From JBDHWG01 sp039810085 (lineage in GTDB: Bacteria; Chloroflexota; Anaerolineae; Epilineales; JAHCIE01): a stretch of 64,000 nucleotides of DNA. Below, in pieces: positions 23,848 through 32,676 of this stretch; the stretch's first letter is position 1, and each line of letters begins with the position of its first letter. The DNA is taken from positions 62,001 to 126,000 of the forward strand of contig JBDHWG010000016.1 of assembly GCA_039810085.1 (NCBI GenBank), given 5' to 3'. The translations under genes and the position numbers were made by a program. The notes under the pieces are model-generated. The model worked only from the letters and a program-made list of their open reading frames with translations, was not told the origin of the DNA and searched no databases.

Positions 23848-26475
23848 ATGCCGCCTAAGAAAACCACCGGCGCCCCCGCCCCCACCCCCGTCACCGCCAT
23901 CAAGCACCGCGACACGCGCATCAACATCCCCACCGAGGAACTGCGCGATTTCGTCGCCGACGACGAGCGCGCCCCGCAAACCATGCGCTACCCCCGCGAC
24001 CCCTCCCTCGACCCGCAGCTCGTCTGGAAGGGCAAGGACGAGCAGGACGCGGCAGACCTCGCCGTGGACAACGTTCCGGTCTACATCCAGGAGAAGGTCC
24101 ACCCCCAGGCCCTCGTCGAAGACCTGCGCGCCTACGCCCGCGCCGAGGCCGACACCGGCCAGCCGGCCCTGTTCGCCGACTTCAACGGCCTCACCTTCGA
24201 GGACGCCATCGACTTTTACCACCACGAGCAGCACTGGGCCAACCGCCTCATCCTGGGCGACTCGCTCCTCGTCATGACCTCCCTCGCCGAGCGCGAGGCC
24301 CTCAAGGGCAAGGTCCAGATGATCTACATCGACCCGCCCTACGGCATCAAGTTCGGCTCCAACTGGCAGGTCTCCACGCGCAAGCGCGACGTCAAGGACG
24401 GCAAGGTCGAGGACCTGACGCGCCAGCCGGAGCAGATCAAGGCGTTTCGGGATACCTGGGAACTGGGCATCCACTCCTACCTGAGCTACCTGCGCGACCG
24501 CCTCACCGCCGCCCGCGAGCTTCTGACGGAGAGCGGCAGCATCTTCGTCCAGATCGGAGACGAGAACGTCCACCTCGTGCGCTGTGTGATGGACGAGGTC
24601 TTTGGAAGTGAGAATTTCGTCAGTTTGATTTCCTTCGTCAAAACCTCCTATCAAGAAACGCGCTATCTGGCCAACGTGACGGACTATATCTTGTGGTACG
24701 GCAAGGACAAGCGCGAAACAAAAGTGCGCTCCCTCTACTATGACAAAGTAGAGGGCGATTCGCTGCGGCTGTACCGGTTGGCTCAGAACGAGCAAGGCGA
24801 GGTGAGAGTATTATCGAAAGCCGAGATGGAAGGTGATCAGCGTCTCGAAGCAGGTTGGCGACGCTTCAAAATGTCGGACATCACCAGTCCCGGCCGCTCT
24901 GACATAGGTAGTCAGCCTATCATGTTCCGTGGCAAGACGTATGAGTTGAAGGGTAATCTGCACTGGAAGACGAACGTTGCCGGGATGCAGAAACTGATGG
25001 CGGTCAATCGTATCGTCGTTTCAGGAAATAGTCTTGCTTTCGCTAAATATCTTGATGATTTTGCCTACTCCCCGATTGCGAACGTATGGAGCGATACGTT
25101 GACCGGTAGCTTCGCCGAACCGCGTATCTACGTTGTCCAGACAGTTCTGCGAGCAATTCAGCGTTGCATGCTCATGACCACGGACCCCGGCGATCTCGTC
25201 CTCGACCCGACGTGCGGCAGCGGCACCACCGCCTACGTCGCCGAGCAGTGGGGCCGCCGCTGGATCACCATCGACACCAGCCGCGTCGCCCTCGCCCTGG
25301 CCCGCACCCGCCTCATGGCCGCCCGCTTCCCGTACTACCTCCTCGCCGACTCACCGGAGGGCGTCAAGAAGGAAGCCGAGCTGACCGGCCGCTTCCCCGA
25401 CGCCGTCTCGACCGGCGGCGACATCCGCAAGGGCTTCGTCTACAAGCGCGTCCCCCACGTCACCCTCAAGTCCATCGCCAACAACCCGGACATCCACGCG
25501 GGCATGACGCGCCAGGAGATCGACGCCGCCATCGCCCGCCATGCTGAGACGGAATTGCTCTACGACCAGCCCTACGAGGACAACAAGCGCGTCCGCGTCA
25601 GCGGCCCGTTCACCGTCGAGAGCCTGTCGCCCCACCGCGTCCTGGCCGCCGACGAGGAGCGCCCGGCCAGCGAGGCCGACGGCCGGCGCGACGCGGCGGG
25701 CGAGTACGTCCCGATGATCCTGGACAATCTGCGCAAGGCGGGCGTCCAGAACACCAAAGCGGGCGAGCGCCTGAAGTTCGACCGCCTGGAGCCATACGCC
25801 GGAACGTGGCTGCACGCCGCCGGCGAGTACACCGACCGCGACGGCAAGCCGCGCCGCGTCGCCGTCCACGTCGGCCCGGAGCACAGCACCGTCAGTCCGG
25901 ACGCCATCAAGGAAGCGGCGAAGGAAGCCGTCCAGGGCATCGGCTTCGACCTGCTGCTGGTGTGCGGCCTCGCCTTCGACCCGCACGTCTCGGAGGAGGT
26001 GCGCCGCTATGGGCGGCTGACCGTCCAGACGGTACGAATCAACGCCGACTTGACGATGGGCGACGAGGTACTGAAGAAGACGGGCGCGGGCAACCTGTTC
26101 ATGATCTTCGGCGAGCCGGACATCAGCCTGACGCCGCAGCCAGATGGGCGGCTCGTCGCTGAGCTGCGCGGCCTCGACATCTACGACCCGACCACGGGCG
26201 AGATTCGCTCGGCGTCCACCGACGACATCGCGTGCTGGCTCATCGACACCGCCTACAACGGCGAGAGCTTCTTCGTGCGCCGCGCCTACTTCACCGGCGC
26301 CGACAAGCCCTACGAGCGCCTCCAGCGGACGCTGCGCGCCGATATTGACGAGGCAGCCTGGTCAACGCTATACTCCACCCAGAGCCGCCCGTTCGCGCGT
26401 CCGCCGACGGGCAAGATCGCCGTCAAGGTCATCAACCACTACGGTGACGAGGTGCTGAAGGTGTTCAACGTCTAG
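23848..26475 (+). CDS. mod: Type III DNA adenine methyltransferase Mod subunit
   Basis: 875 residues. Motif IV is IYIDPPYG (about 163-170), and the AdoMet motif I, VLDPTCGSGTT (about 450), comes after it, the beta-class order for N6-adenine enzymes. The region between, about 250-445, is the target-recognition domain. DNA encoding that region (about 24,603-25,180) is clearly poorer in G+C than both flanks. A large C-terminal part (about 500-875) is typical for Mod. It methylates the site recognised with Res. A weak AGAAAG site precedes ATG 23848, and the gene follows directly on repeat block B. Confidence 0.92.
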   Translation: MPPKKTTGAPAPTPVTAIKHRDTRINIPTEELRDFVADDERAPQTMRYPRDPSLDPQLVWKGKDEQDAADLAVDNVPVYIQEKVHPQALVEDLRAYARAEADTGQPALFADFNGLTFEDAIDFYHHEQHWANRLILGDSLLVMTSLAEREALKGKVQMIYIDPPYGIKFGSNWQVSTRKRDVKDGKVEDLTRQPEQIKAFRDTWELGIHSYLSYLRDRLTAARELLTESGSIFVQIGDENVHLVRCVMDEVFGSENFVSLISFVKTSYQETRYLANVTDYILWYGKDKRETKVRSLYYDKVEGDSLRLYRLAQNEQGEVRVLSKAEMEGDQRLEAGWRRFKMSDITSPGRSDIGSQPIMFRGKTYELKGNLHWKTNVAGMQKLMAVNRIVVSGNSLAFAKYLDDFAYSPIANVWSDTLTGSFAEPRIYVVQTVLRAIQRCMLMTTDPGDLVLDPTCGSGTTAYVAEQWGRRWITIDTSRVALALARTRLMAARFPYYLLADSPEGVKKEAELTGRFPDAVSTGGDIRKGFVYKRVPHVTLKSIANNPDIHAGMTRQEIDAAIARHAETELLYDQPYEDNKRVRVSGPFTVESLSPHRVLAADEERPASEADGRRDAAGEYVPMILDNLRKAGVQNTKAGERLKFDRLEPYAGTWLHAAGEYTDRDGKPRRVAVHVGPEHSTVSPDAIKEAAKEAVQGIGFDLLLVCGLAFDPHVSEEVRRYGRLTVQTVRINADLTMGDEVLKKTGAGNLFMIFGEPDISLTPQPDGRLVAELRGLDIYDPTTGEIRSASTDDIACWLIDTAYNGESFFVRRAYFTGADKPYERLQRTLRADIDEAAWSTLYSTQSRPFARPPTGKIAVKVINHYGDEVLKVFNV

Positions 26476-26488
26476 GCGCGAGGTGGGT

Positions 26489-27289
26489 ATGGCGAACCTG
26501 GCTGGCAAAGTAGCGTTTGTGACGGGAGCAGGGTTGGGGATTGGCTACGCCGTCGCCCACGCCCTGGCGCGAGCGGGTGCAGCGGTTGTCGTCAACGACG
26601 TGGCGGCGGAGCGGGCGGAGGCAGCGGCGGCCAGCATCGTCGGCGAGGGCGGGCGAGCCGCCGCGTTCGCGGGCGATATGTCCGTCGTGGCGAACGGCCG
26701 CGCGCTGGTTGCGTTCGCCGTCGAGACCTACGGCCGCCTCGACATCGCCTGCTGCAACGTCGGCATCACGAGCTGGGGCGGCTTCCTCGACTACACCGAG
26801 ACGCACTTCGACGAGGTCGTGGCGCTCAACCTGAAGGGGACGTACTTCACCGCCCAGGCGGCAGCGCGGCAGATGATCACCCAGGGCAGGGGCGGGCGTA
26901 TCATCCTGACATCCTCGGTCACCGGCAACAAGGCCGTCCGCAACCTCTCGGCGTATGCCATGACCAAGGGCGGCTTGCAGATGCTGGCGCGCAACCTCGT
27001 CCTGGAGCTGTCGCCCCACGGCATCACCATCAACGCCGTCGCGCCCGGCGCTATCGTCACCGAGCGCAACCTGCGTGACGACCCGGAGTACGCCGAGCAC
27101 TGGGCCGCCGTCGTGCCCCTTGGCCGCGCCGGGCAGCCGATGGACATCGCGCCGGTCGTCGCGTTCCTCGCCTCCGACGAAGCGAGCTACATCACGGGCC
27201 AGACCCTCATCATCGATGGCGGCGTCACCGCCGTCGGCCTGACCCCCGACCAATACACCGACGCCCAGCAAGGCCGGATTGGGCAATAG
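26489..27289 (+). CDS. Short-chain dehydrogenase/reductase (FabG/glucose dehydrogenase-like)
   Basis: 266 residues. The coenzyme site is VTGAGLGIGYAV and the Ser-Tyr-Lys catalytic set is in SSVTG and YAMTKGG. The C-terminus has the GRAGQPMDIAPVVAFLASDEASYITGQ-type block common to sugar and 3-oxoacyl SDRs. The start is ATG 26489 with AGGTGG upstream, rather than GTG 26483. It begins 13 bases after mod and ends just before repeat block C, so it may be co-transcribed with mod by accident of insertion. Substrate unknown. Confidence 0.88.
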   Translation: MANLAGKVAFVTGAGLGIGYAVAHALARAGAAVVVNDVAAERAEAAAASIVGEGGRAAAFAGDMSVVANGRALVAFAVETYGRLDIACCNVGITSWGGFLDYTETHFDEVVALNLKGTYFTAQAAARQMITQGRGGRIILTSSVTGNKAVRNLSAYAMTKGGLQMLARNLVLELSPHGITINAVAPGAIVTERNLRDDPEYAEHWAAVVPLGRAGQPMDIAPVVAFLASDEASYITGQTLIIDGGVTAVGLTPDQYTDAQQGRIGQ

Positions 27290-27291
27290 AA

Positions 27292-29058
27292 CCGCCAGAC
27301 CGCCAGGGGCCGGTTCGCCCGGCGATGATCCGCCAGGGGCTACAAGCCCCTGGCTAGGAGATGCAAGCCTGGGAGGCTGGGGAAGAGGCGGCGTCCGCCG
27401 CCGCCCAGCCCCTTGGGCTTCCATCTCCTAGCCCGATGGTTCACCATCGGGCGACGACGCCCAGCCCCTTGGGCTTCCATCTCCTAGCCCGATGGTTCAC
27501 CGTCGGGCGGCCGCCCGCCAGGCAAATGCCCCGCCAGGCGACCATTCGCCCGACGATGATCCGCCAGGGGCTACAAGCCCCTGGCTACGAGATGCAAGCC
27601 TGGGAGGCTGGGGAAGAGGCGGCGGACGACGATGCCCGCAGCCCCTTGGGCTTCCGTCTCCTAGCCCGATGGTTCACCGTCGGGCGGCTGCCCGCCAGGC
27701 AAATGCCCCGCTAGGCGACCATTCGCCAGACGATGATCCGCCAGGGGCTTGTAGCCCCTGGCGACGAGATGCAAGCCTGAGAGGCTGGGGAGGAGGCGGC
27801 GGACGACGATGCCCGCAGCCCCTTGGGCTTCCATCTCCTAGCCCGATGGTTCACCGTCGGGCGGCCGCCCGCCAGGCAAATGCCCCGCCAGGCGACCATT
27901 CGCCTGGCGATGATCCGCCAGGGGCTACAAGCCCCTGGCTACGAGATGCAAGCCTGAGAGGCTGGGGAAGAGGCGGCGGACGACGATGCCCGCAGCCCCT
28001 TGGGCTTCCGTCTCCTAGCCCGATGGTTCACCGTCGGGCGGCTGCCCGCCAGGCAAATGCCCCGCTAGGCGACCATTCGCCCGACGATGATCCGCCAGGG
28101 GCTTGTAGCCCCTGGCTACGAGATGCAAGCCTGAGAGGCTGGGGGAGGAGGCGGCGGACGACGATGCCCGCAGCCCCTTGGGCTTCCATCTCCTAGCCCG
28201 ATGGTTCACCGTCGGGCGGCCCCCGCCCGGCAAATGCCCCGCTAGGCGACCATTCGCCGGGCGATGATCCGCCAGGGGCTACAAGCCCCTGGCGACGAGA
28301 TGCAAGCCTGAGAGGCTGGGCCATCGTCCGCCGCTTCCCCAGCCCCTTGGGCTTCCATCTCCTAGCCCGATGGTTCACCGTCGGGCGGCCGCCCGCCAGG
28401 CAAATGCCCCGCTAGGCGACCATTCGCCCGACGATGATCCGCCAGGGGCTACAAGCCCCTGGCTACGAGATGCAAGCCTGAGAGGCTGGGGAGGCGGCGG
28501 CGGACGACGCCGCCCAGCCCCTTGGGCTTCCATCTCCTAGCCCGATGGTTCACCGTCGGGCGGCCGCCCGCCAGGCAAATGCCCCGCTAGGCGACCATTC
28601 GCCCGACGATGATCCGCCAGGGGCTTGTAGCCCCTGGCTACGAGATGCAAGCCTGGGAGGCTGGGGAGGAGGCGGCGGACGACGATGCCCGCAGCCCCTT
28701 GGGCTTCCATCTCCTAGCCCGATGGTTCACCGTCGGGCGGCCCCCGCCCGGCGAATGCCCCGCCAGGCGACCATTCGCCCGACGATGATCCGCCAGGGGC
28801 TACAAGCCCCTGGCTACGAGATGCAAGCCTGAGAGGCTGGGGAGGAGGCCGCGGCGGGCGACGACGCCCAGCCCCTTGGGCTTCCATCTCCTAGCCCGAT
28901 GGTTCACCGTCGGGCGGCTGCCCGCCGGGCAAATGCCCCGCCAGACGGTTCACCGTCGGGCGGCCCCTGGCGACGAGATGCCCCGCCCGATGGTTCACCG
29001 TCGGGCGGCCCCCGCCAGACGAATGCCCCGCCAGACGGTTGACCGTCGGACGCTCACC
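27292..29058. repeat. Hairpin repeat block C, a tandem array of about 177-bp units
   Basis: Nine units are marked by the stem GCCAGGGGCT-loop-AGCCCCTGGC at 27332, 27563, 27740, 27917, 28094, 28271, 28441, 28616 and 28792; most steps are 170-177 bases. The 3-base loop is ACA in six units and TGT in three (27740, 28094, 28616), i.e. the loop is reverse-complemented. Other modules are AGCCCGATGG-TTCA-CCGTCGGGC, CAGCCCCTTGGGCTTCC and AAGCCTG(A/G)GAGGCT. No credible gene lies in this 1.77-kb stretch. Confidence 0.92.
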
Positions 29059-29077
29059 CACCGAAAGGACTTCCATC

Positions 29078-30136
29078 ATGCCTCAGCTCTACGGACGCGC
29101 GTATACCCAGGAAGAATTGCGCCAGATCACCGGCCACCTATCCCAGATCGCCGGTGTCCGTCTGGTCGAGCTGGCCGACGGCAAGCCGCGCGGGATGCGC
29201 GTCGCCGAGGTCACGACCGGCAGCGGCTGGCAATTCGACGTCCACCTGGACCGCGCCCTGGACATCGGCGCGGCGTCGTTTGCGGGCAAGCCCGTCGCCT
29301 GGATCCACCCGGCGCTCGGCGGGCCGTGGCACTACGACCCCTATGGCTTCGGCTGGGGGCGGACGTTCGGCGGCGGGCTGATGACGACGTGCGGCCTGAG
29401 CTTCTTCGGGCAGCCCGAGGGGGACGGCGCCCAGGCGCTTGGGCTGCACGGGCGCATCTCCCACACGTCGGCCGAAAAGGTATGCGTGCGCGAGGCGTGG
29501 CAGGGCGATGACTACGTGCTGACGGTCGAGGGGCAGGCGCGCGAGTCGGCCCAGGCGGGCGAGAATCTGCTGCTGATACGCCGCATCTCGACGCGGCTGG
29601 GAGCGAACCACCTGCTCATCGAGGACACCGTGCGCAACGACGGCTACCGTCCCAGCCCGCACATGATCCTCTACCACTGCAACTTCGGCTTCCCCATCGT
29701 CAGTCCGGAGTCGGAGCTGCTCATGGACGACGAGTCGGTGCAGCCGAAGGGCGAGTCCATGCGGGAGGCGCTCGCCCGCCACAAGCAGTTCGAAGCGCCC
29801 GTCGGCGACTACGAGCAAGGCGTGTTCTTCCACAAGCCGCGCGTCGACGCCGAGGGCTTCTGCCAGGCGGCCATTGTCAACCGGGCGCTGAGCTTCGGCG
29901 CGTACGTCCGCTGGCGTGCCGCTGAGCTGCCCTTCATGGACCAGTGGAAGCAGATGAGCGCCAGCGACTACGTATGCGCCCTGGAGCCGTGCAACGTTTG
30001 GGAGACACCGCGGCGCCAACTGCGCGAAGAGGGGCAGCTGCGCATCCTCCAACCGGGCGAGGAAATCCACTACCGCGTCGAGCTAGGCGCGCTGCCGGAC
30101 GCCGACGCGATCCGCGACTTCGAGGCGAGGTTGTAA
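29078..30136 (+). CDS. DUF4432 aldose 1-epimerase-like protein
   Basis: 352 residues. The sequence matches the DUF4432 group of galactose-mutarotase-like proteins: FDVHLDRALDIGAASFAGKPVAW near the N-terminus, LYHCNFGFPIV in the middle, and ALEPCNVWETPR near the C-terminus. These beta-sandwich proteins bind sugars and may interconvert anomers or isomerise unusual sugars. AAAGGA precedes ATG 29078, 20 bases after repeat block C. It converges on a Gfo/Idh/MocA gene, consistent with sugar metabolism. Confidence 0.8.
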   Translation: MPQLYGRAYTQEELRQITGHLSQIAGVRLVELADGKPRGMRVAEVTTGSGWQFDVHLDRALDIGAASFAGKPVAWIHPALGGPWHYDPYGFGWGRTFGGGLMTTCGLSFFGQPEGDGAQALGLHGRISHTSAEKVCVREAWQGDDYVLTVEGQARESAQAGENLLLIRRISTRLGANHLLIEDTVRNDGYRPSPHMILYHCNFGFPIVSPESELLMDDESVQPKGESMREALARHKQFEAPVGDYEQGVFFHKPRVDAEGFCQAAIVNRALSFGAYVRWRAAELPFMDQWKQMSASDYVCALEPCNVWETPRRQLREEGQLRILQPGEEIHYRVELGALPDADAIRDFEARL

Positions 30137-30158
30137 TACCCGTGCCACGCAGACTTCC

Positions 30159-31238
30159 CTACAGCGTGACCTCGCGGCCCTCGGCGGCGGAGCGGTAGAT
30201 GCCGTCGATGATGCGCATCAGCGCCACGCCCTGCTCCGGCGGCGCGGGGTTCGGCTTCTCGCCCTGCGCCATCGCCACGAACTCCTCGATCCCAATGACG
30301 TGTGATATCCCCGCCGTCACCGTGGGGTGAATCTCCGCGCCCGCGCCGGCCATGTCGGTGTACACAGTCAGCGTGCCCACGTCGGCGTACTCGCGCACGT
30401 TGATCTGCCCACCGCCCTCCGAGCCAAACAGGTGGACGTAGAAGTCGTCCTTGTGCTGGCCGTAGGCCGCCCAGCTCGCCTCCAGGTAGAGCGTCACGCC
30501 GTCGGCCAGGCGAATGAACGCCGCCGCTAGGTCTTCCACGTCATACCCACCGCCGCTGCCGGCCCACACCGACCGGCCCGGCCACGTCCCGCGCCCGCGC
30601 GGCCCGAACTCGGCATATGTCGCGCCGGAGACGGCGACCGCCTGGGGATAGTCCAGCAGCCACATGCTGAGGTCGAGCATGTGGACGCCCAGATCCACCA
30701 GTGGCCCGCCGCCGGACATCGCCTTCTGGGTGAACCAGCCGCCGATACCGGGGATGCCGCTGCGGCGCAGCCAGCCCGCCTTGGCATAGTACACCCGGCC
30801 GAGCGTGCCCTGAGCCATGTAGCGCTTGAGCGCCTGGGCGTCGGCGCGCAGCCGCCAGTTGAACATGACCATCACCTGGCCGCGCGCGTTCTTAGCCGCC
30901 GCTGCGATGCGTTCGGCATCCGCCAGGTTGTGCGCCAACGGCTTCTCGACGCATACGTTCAAGCCGCGCTCCAGCGCCGCCAGCACAACGTCGGCGTGCA
31001 GGTAGTTCGGCACGCACACGCTGACCATATCCAGGTCATCCCGCGCCAGCAGGTTCTCGTACTCGCCGTAGATAAAGGGGATGTTGAACTCGGCGGCCAC
31101 GTTGGCGCAGCGCCCCGCGTCCAGCCCGGCCAGCGCCACGACCTCGACGCCCGCCGCGCGGTAGCCCTGGATGTGGGAGCGGCCCACGCCGCAGCCGATG
31201 ACCCCGGCGCGCAGCGGCCCCTTCTTGTCTCGCCCCAT
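30159..31238 (-). CDS. Gfo/Idh/MocA-family oxidoreductase
   Basis: 359 residues. The N-terminal NAD(P) Rossmann domain has AGVIGCGVGRSHI and the conserved VEKPLAHN lysine-proline motif (about 120). The C-terminal domain has GGPLVDLGVHMLDLSMWLL with the catalytic Asp and His. The enzymes oxidise or reduce sugars, inositols or their derivatives. GGGGAGG precedes ATG 31238. It lies 14 bases downstream of the ThuA-like gene, and this pairing is common in carbohydrate-processing loci. Confidence 0.92.
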   Translation of the reverse strand: MGRDKKGPLRAGVIGCGVGRSHIQGYRAAGVEVVALAGLDAGRCANVAAEFNIPFIYGEYENLLARDDLDMVSVCVPNYLHADVVLAALERGLNVCVEKPLAHNLADAERIAAAAKNARGQVMVMFNWRLRADAQALKRYMAQGTLGRVYYAKAGWLRRSGIPGIGGWFTQKAMSGGGPLVDLGVHMLDLSMWLLDYPQAVAVSGATYAEFGPRGRGTWPGRSVWAGSGGGYDVEDLAAAFIRLADGVTLYLEASWAAYGQHKDDFYVHLFGSEGGGQINVREYADVGTLTVYTDMAGAGAEIHPTVTAGISHVIGIEEFVAMAQGEKPNPAPPEQGVALMRIIDGIYRSAAEGREVTL

Positions 31239-31252
31239 GCTGTCCTCCCCCC

Positions 31253-31966
31253 TCAGCCTTCCAGGGCCGGGCGATTGCCGAAGCTGCGCGGCGCGCCGGG
31301 CGTCGGCGCGGCCCAGCGGACGGCGTTGGCGATCACCTGCCGAATCTCATTGTTGTAGTACGTCGGGAAGCTCTCGTGGCCGGGGCGGAAGTAGAAGATG
31401 CGGCCCGAGCCGCGCGTGTAGCAGCAGCCACTGCGGAAGACCTCGCCGCCGGTGAACCAGCTAATGAAGACGAGGGTATCGGGGGCGGGGATGTCGAAGA
31501 CCTCGCCGTACATCTCCTCGCGCTCGAGCTGGATGTATTCGCCAAGGCCCTGGGCGATGGGGTGGCCGGGGGCGACGACCCACAGCCGCTCGCGGTCGTT
31601 GGCCTCGCGCCACTTCAGGTCGCACCCCGTACCCATCAAGCGCCTGAAAATCTTGGATAAATGCGCTGAGTGGAGCACAATTAGTCCCATACCGTCGAGA
31701 ACGCGCTTGTGGACGCGCTCCACGACCTCATCAGACACTTTGTCGTGCGCCATGTGGCCCCACCACGTCAGGACGTCGGTGCTATCCAGCACATCCTGGG
31801 TCAGACCGTGCTCGGGCTGGTCGAGAGTGGCCGTGCGCACGTCGAAGCCCTGCGCTTTGAGGCCGTCGGCAATTGCGCCGTGAATGCCGTTGGGGTAAAC
31901 GGCGGCAATCTCAGGGTGCGTCCGCTCGTGGACACCCTCGTTCCAAACAGTGACCCGAATACTCAT
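31253..31966 (-). CDS. ThuA-like (trehalose utilisation) glutamine-amidotransferase-fold protein
   Basis: 237 residues starting MSIRVTVWNEGVHE. The blocks YPNGIHGAIADGL, DVLTWWGHMAH, GLIVLHSAHLSKIF and YFRPGHESFPTYYN are typical of ThuA proteins, a class I amidotransferase-like fold linked to disaccharide use. AAGGAG precedes ATG 31966. It is first in a two-gene unit with the Gfo/Idh/MocA gene and divergent from the next gene across only 49 bases. The biochemical function of the family is poorly defined. Confidence 0.85.
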   Translation of the reverse strand: MSIRVTVWNEGVHERTHPEIAAVYPNGIHGAIADGLKAQGFDVRTATLDQPEHGLTQDVLDSTDVLTWWGHMAHDKVSDEVVERVHKRVLDGMGLIVLHSAHLSKIFRRLMGTGCDLKWREANDRERLWVVAPGHPIAQGLGEYIQLEREEMYGEVFDIPAPDTLVFISWFTGGEVFRSGCCYTRGSGRIFYFRPGHESFPTYYNNEIRQVIANAVRWAAPTPGAPRSFGNRPALEG

Positions 31967-32015
31967 TGCGAAACTCCTTCCGCCTTTCTCAATAATTACG
32001 CCCAAGGAGGCGTCA

Positions 32016-32393
32016 ATGAACCCGTTCACGCGTTTTATTCGCGCCCAATCCAACGACAAGATTCCGGCCAACGTCCTCGCCTTCGTGGACCACTGGGACC
32101 GCCTGGAAGCCCTGGTCATCAACACGTACCGCCAGAATCATGCCGACGAGGAGACCGAGGGCGTCTACGCCGATCTGCGCGCCTGGCTCCAGAAACACTA
32201 TCCGGCCCTCGCCCCGGCCCTTGCCCCCTACTGGCGCAACGCCCGCGAAGGCGACGCGCTGCCCGCCTCGGACCCCTTCGAGCGGCTGTTCGCGCCGGAG
32301 TCGGCGTGGGCGTTCGTCGGCACGCGCGCCTACATGCAGGCGCTGCCGCCCGCCCGCGAAGCCATCAACACCTATCTGCTGACCCTCGCCTGA
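32016..32393 (+). CDS. Unrecognised 125-residue soluble protein
   Basis: I do not recognise this protein. It is acidic to neutral, has no signal peptide or membrane segment, and is predicted mostly helical (VLAFVDHWDRLEALVINTYR, RAWLQKHYPALAPALAPYWR). A very strong AAGGAGG site supports ATG 32016, and codon use matches neighbouring genes, so it is real. It is divergently transcribed from thuA. Confidence 0.75.
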   Translation: MNPFTRFIRAQSNDKIPANVLAFVDHWDRLEALVINTYRQNHADEETEGVYADLRAWLQKHYPALAPALAPYWRNAREGDALPASDPFERLFAPESAWAFVGTRAYMQALPPAREAINTYLLTLA

Positions 32394-32481
32394 CACGCCC
32401 GGGGATTATAGGCCATCCTCCGCCGCCCGTCGAGTCTCGCCGCCCGTATCTCGGGTGACGAGGTGAGACCGCCGCCAAGCC

Positions 32482-32536
32482 GTCATTGCGAGCGTGAGCG
32501 AAGCAATCCTCCGCCCTTGCGATGGACGGGCTAGAG
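32482..32536. repeat. Half copy of the GTCATTGCGAGC dispersed repeat
   Basis: GTCATTGCGAGCGTGAGCGA and the AGCAATC arm are present, followed by CGCCCTTGCGATGGACGGGCTAG, which matches the inner part of the copy at 7424-7542. The right-hand arm ending CAATGAC is missing. Nothing else is recognisable between 32394 and 32570. Confidence 0.7.
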
Positions 32537-32573
32537 ATGGAACGGCATGCCTATCACCTGCCGGGAGGCTGCG

Positions 32574-32674
32574 CTGTCAACGGATGGAAAAACGGATAAA
32601 CGGATAGATCGCAAGGCAGTATAATGCTGCCTTGCAGATACTATCCGTTTATCCGTTCCCCTATCCGTTGACAG
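32574..32674. terminator. 101-nt imperfect hairpin after the NDH-2 gene
   Basis: The arms begin CTGTCAACGGAT and end ATCCGTTGACAG. Inside are repeated ACGGATAAACGGATAG / CTATCCGTTTATCCGT modules and a central GCAAGGCAG...CTGCCTTGC stem. It begins 3 bases beyond the NDH-2 stop. It could end transcription from both sides; its size and internal repeats suggest a small mobile palindromic element instead of a plain terminator. Confidence 0.6.
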
Positions 32675-32676
32675 TG

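Noticed and set aside
22535..23858. Two overlapping frames of about 430 codons rich in PDGQPSGYDMQAQGAS strings
   Set aside because: They only translate the hairpin repeats of block B, which lack stops in several frames; repeated units, no start signal and several frames open at once show they are not genes.
27492..28196. Frame of 234 codons across block C
   Set aside because: Entirely made of the 177-bp repeat, with no ribosome site and no domain.
18376..29058. CRISPR array candidates in the repeat blocks
   Set aside because: Units are 156-231 bp, made of several stem-loops, with no constant 23-47 bp direct repeat alternating with unique spacers.
16000..30000. Prophage or integrative element
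   Set aside because: No integrase, phage structural gene, tRNA attachment site or terminal direct repeat was seen; the accessory genes are restriction and repeat-related only.
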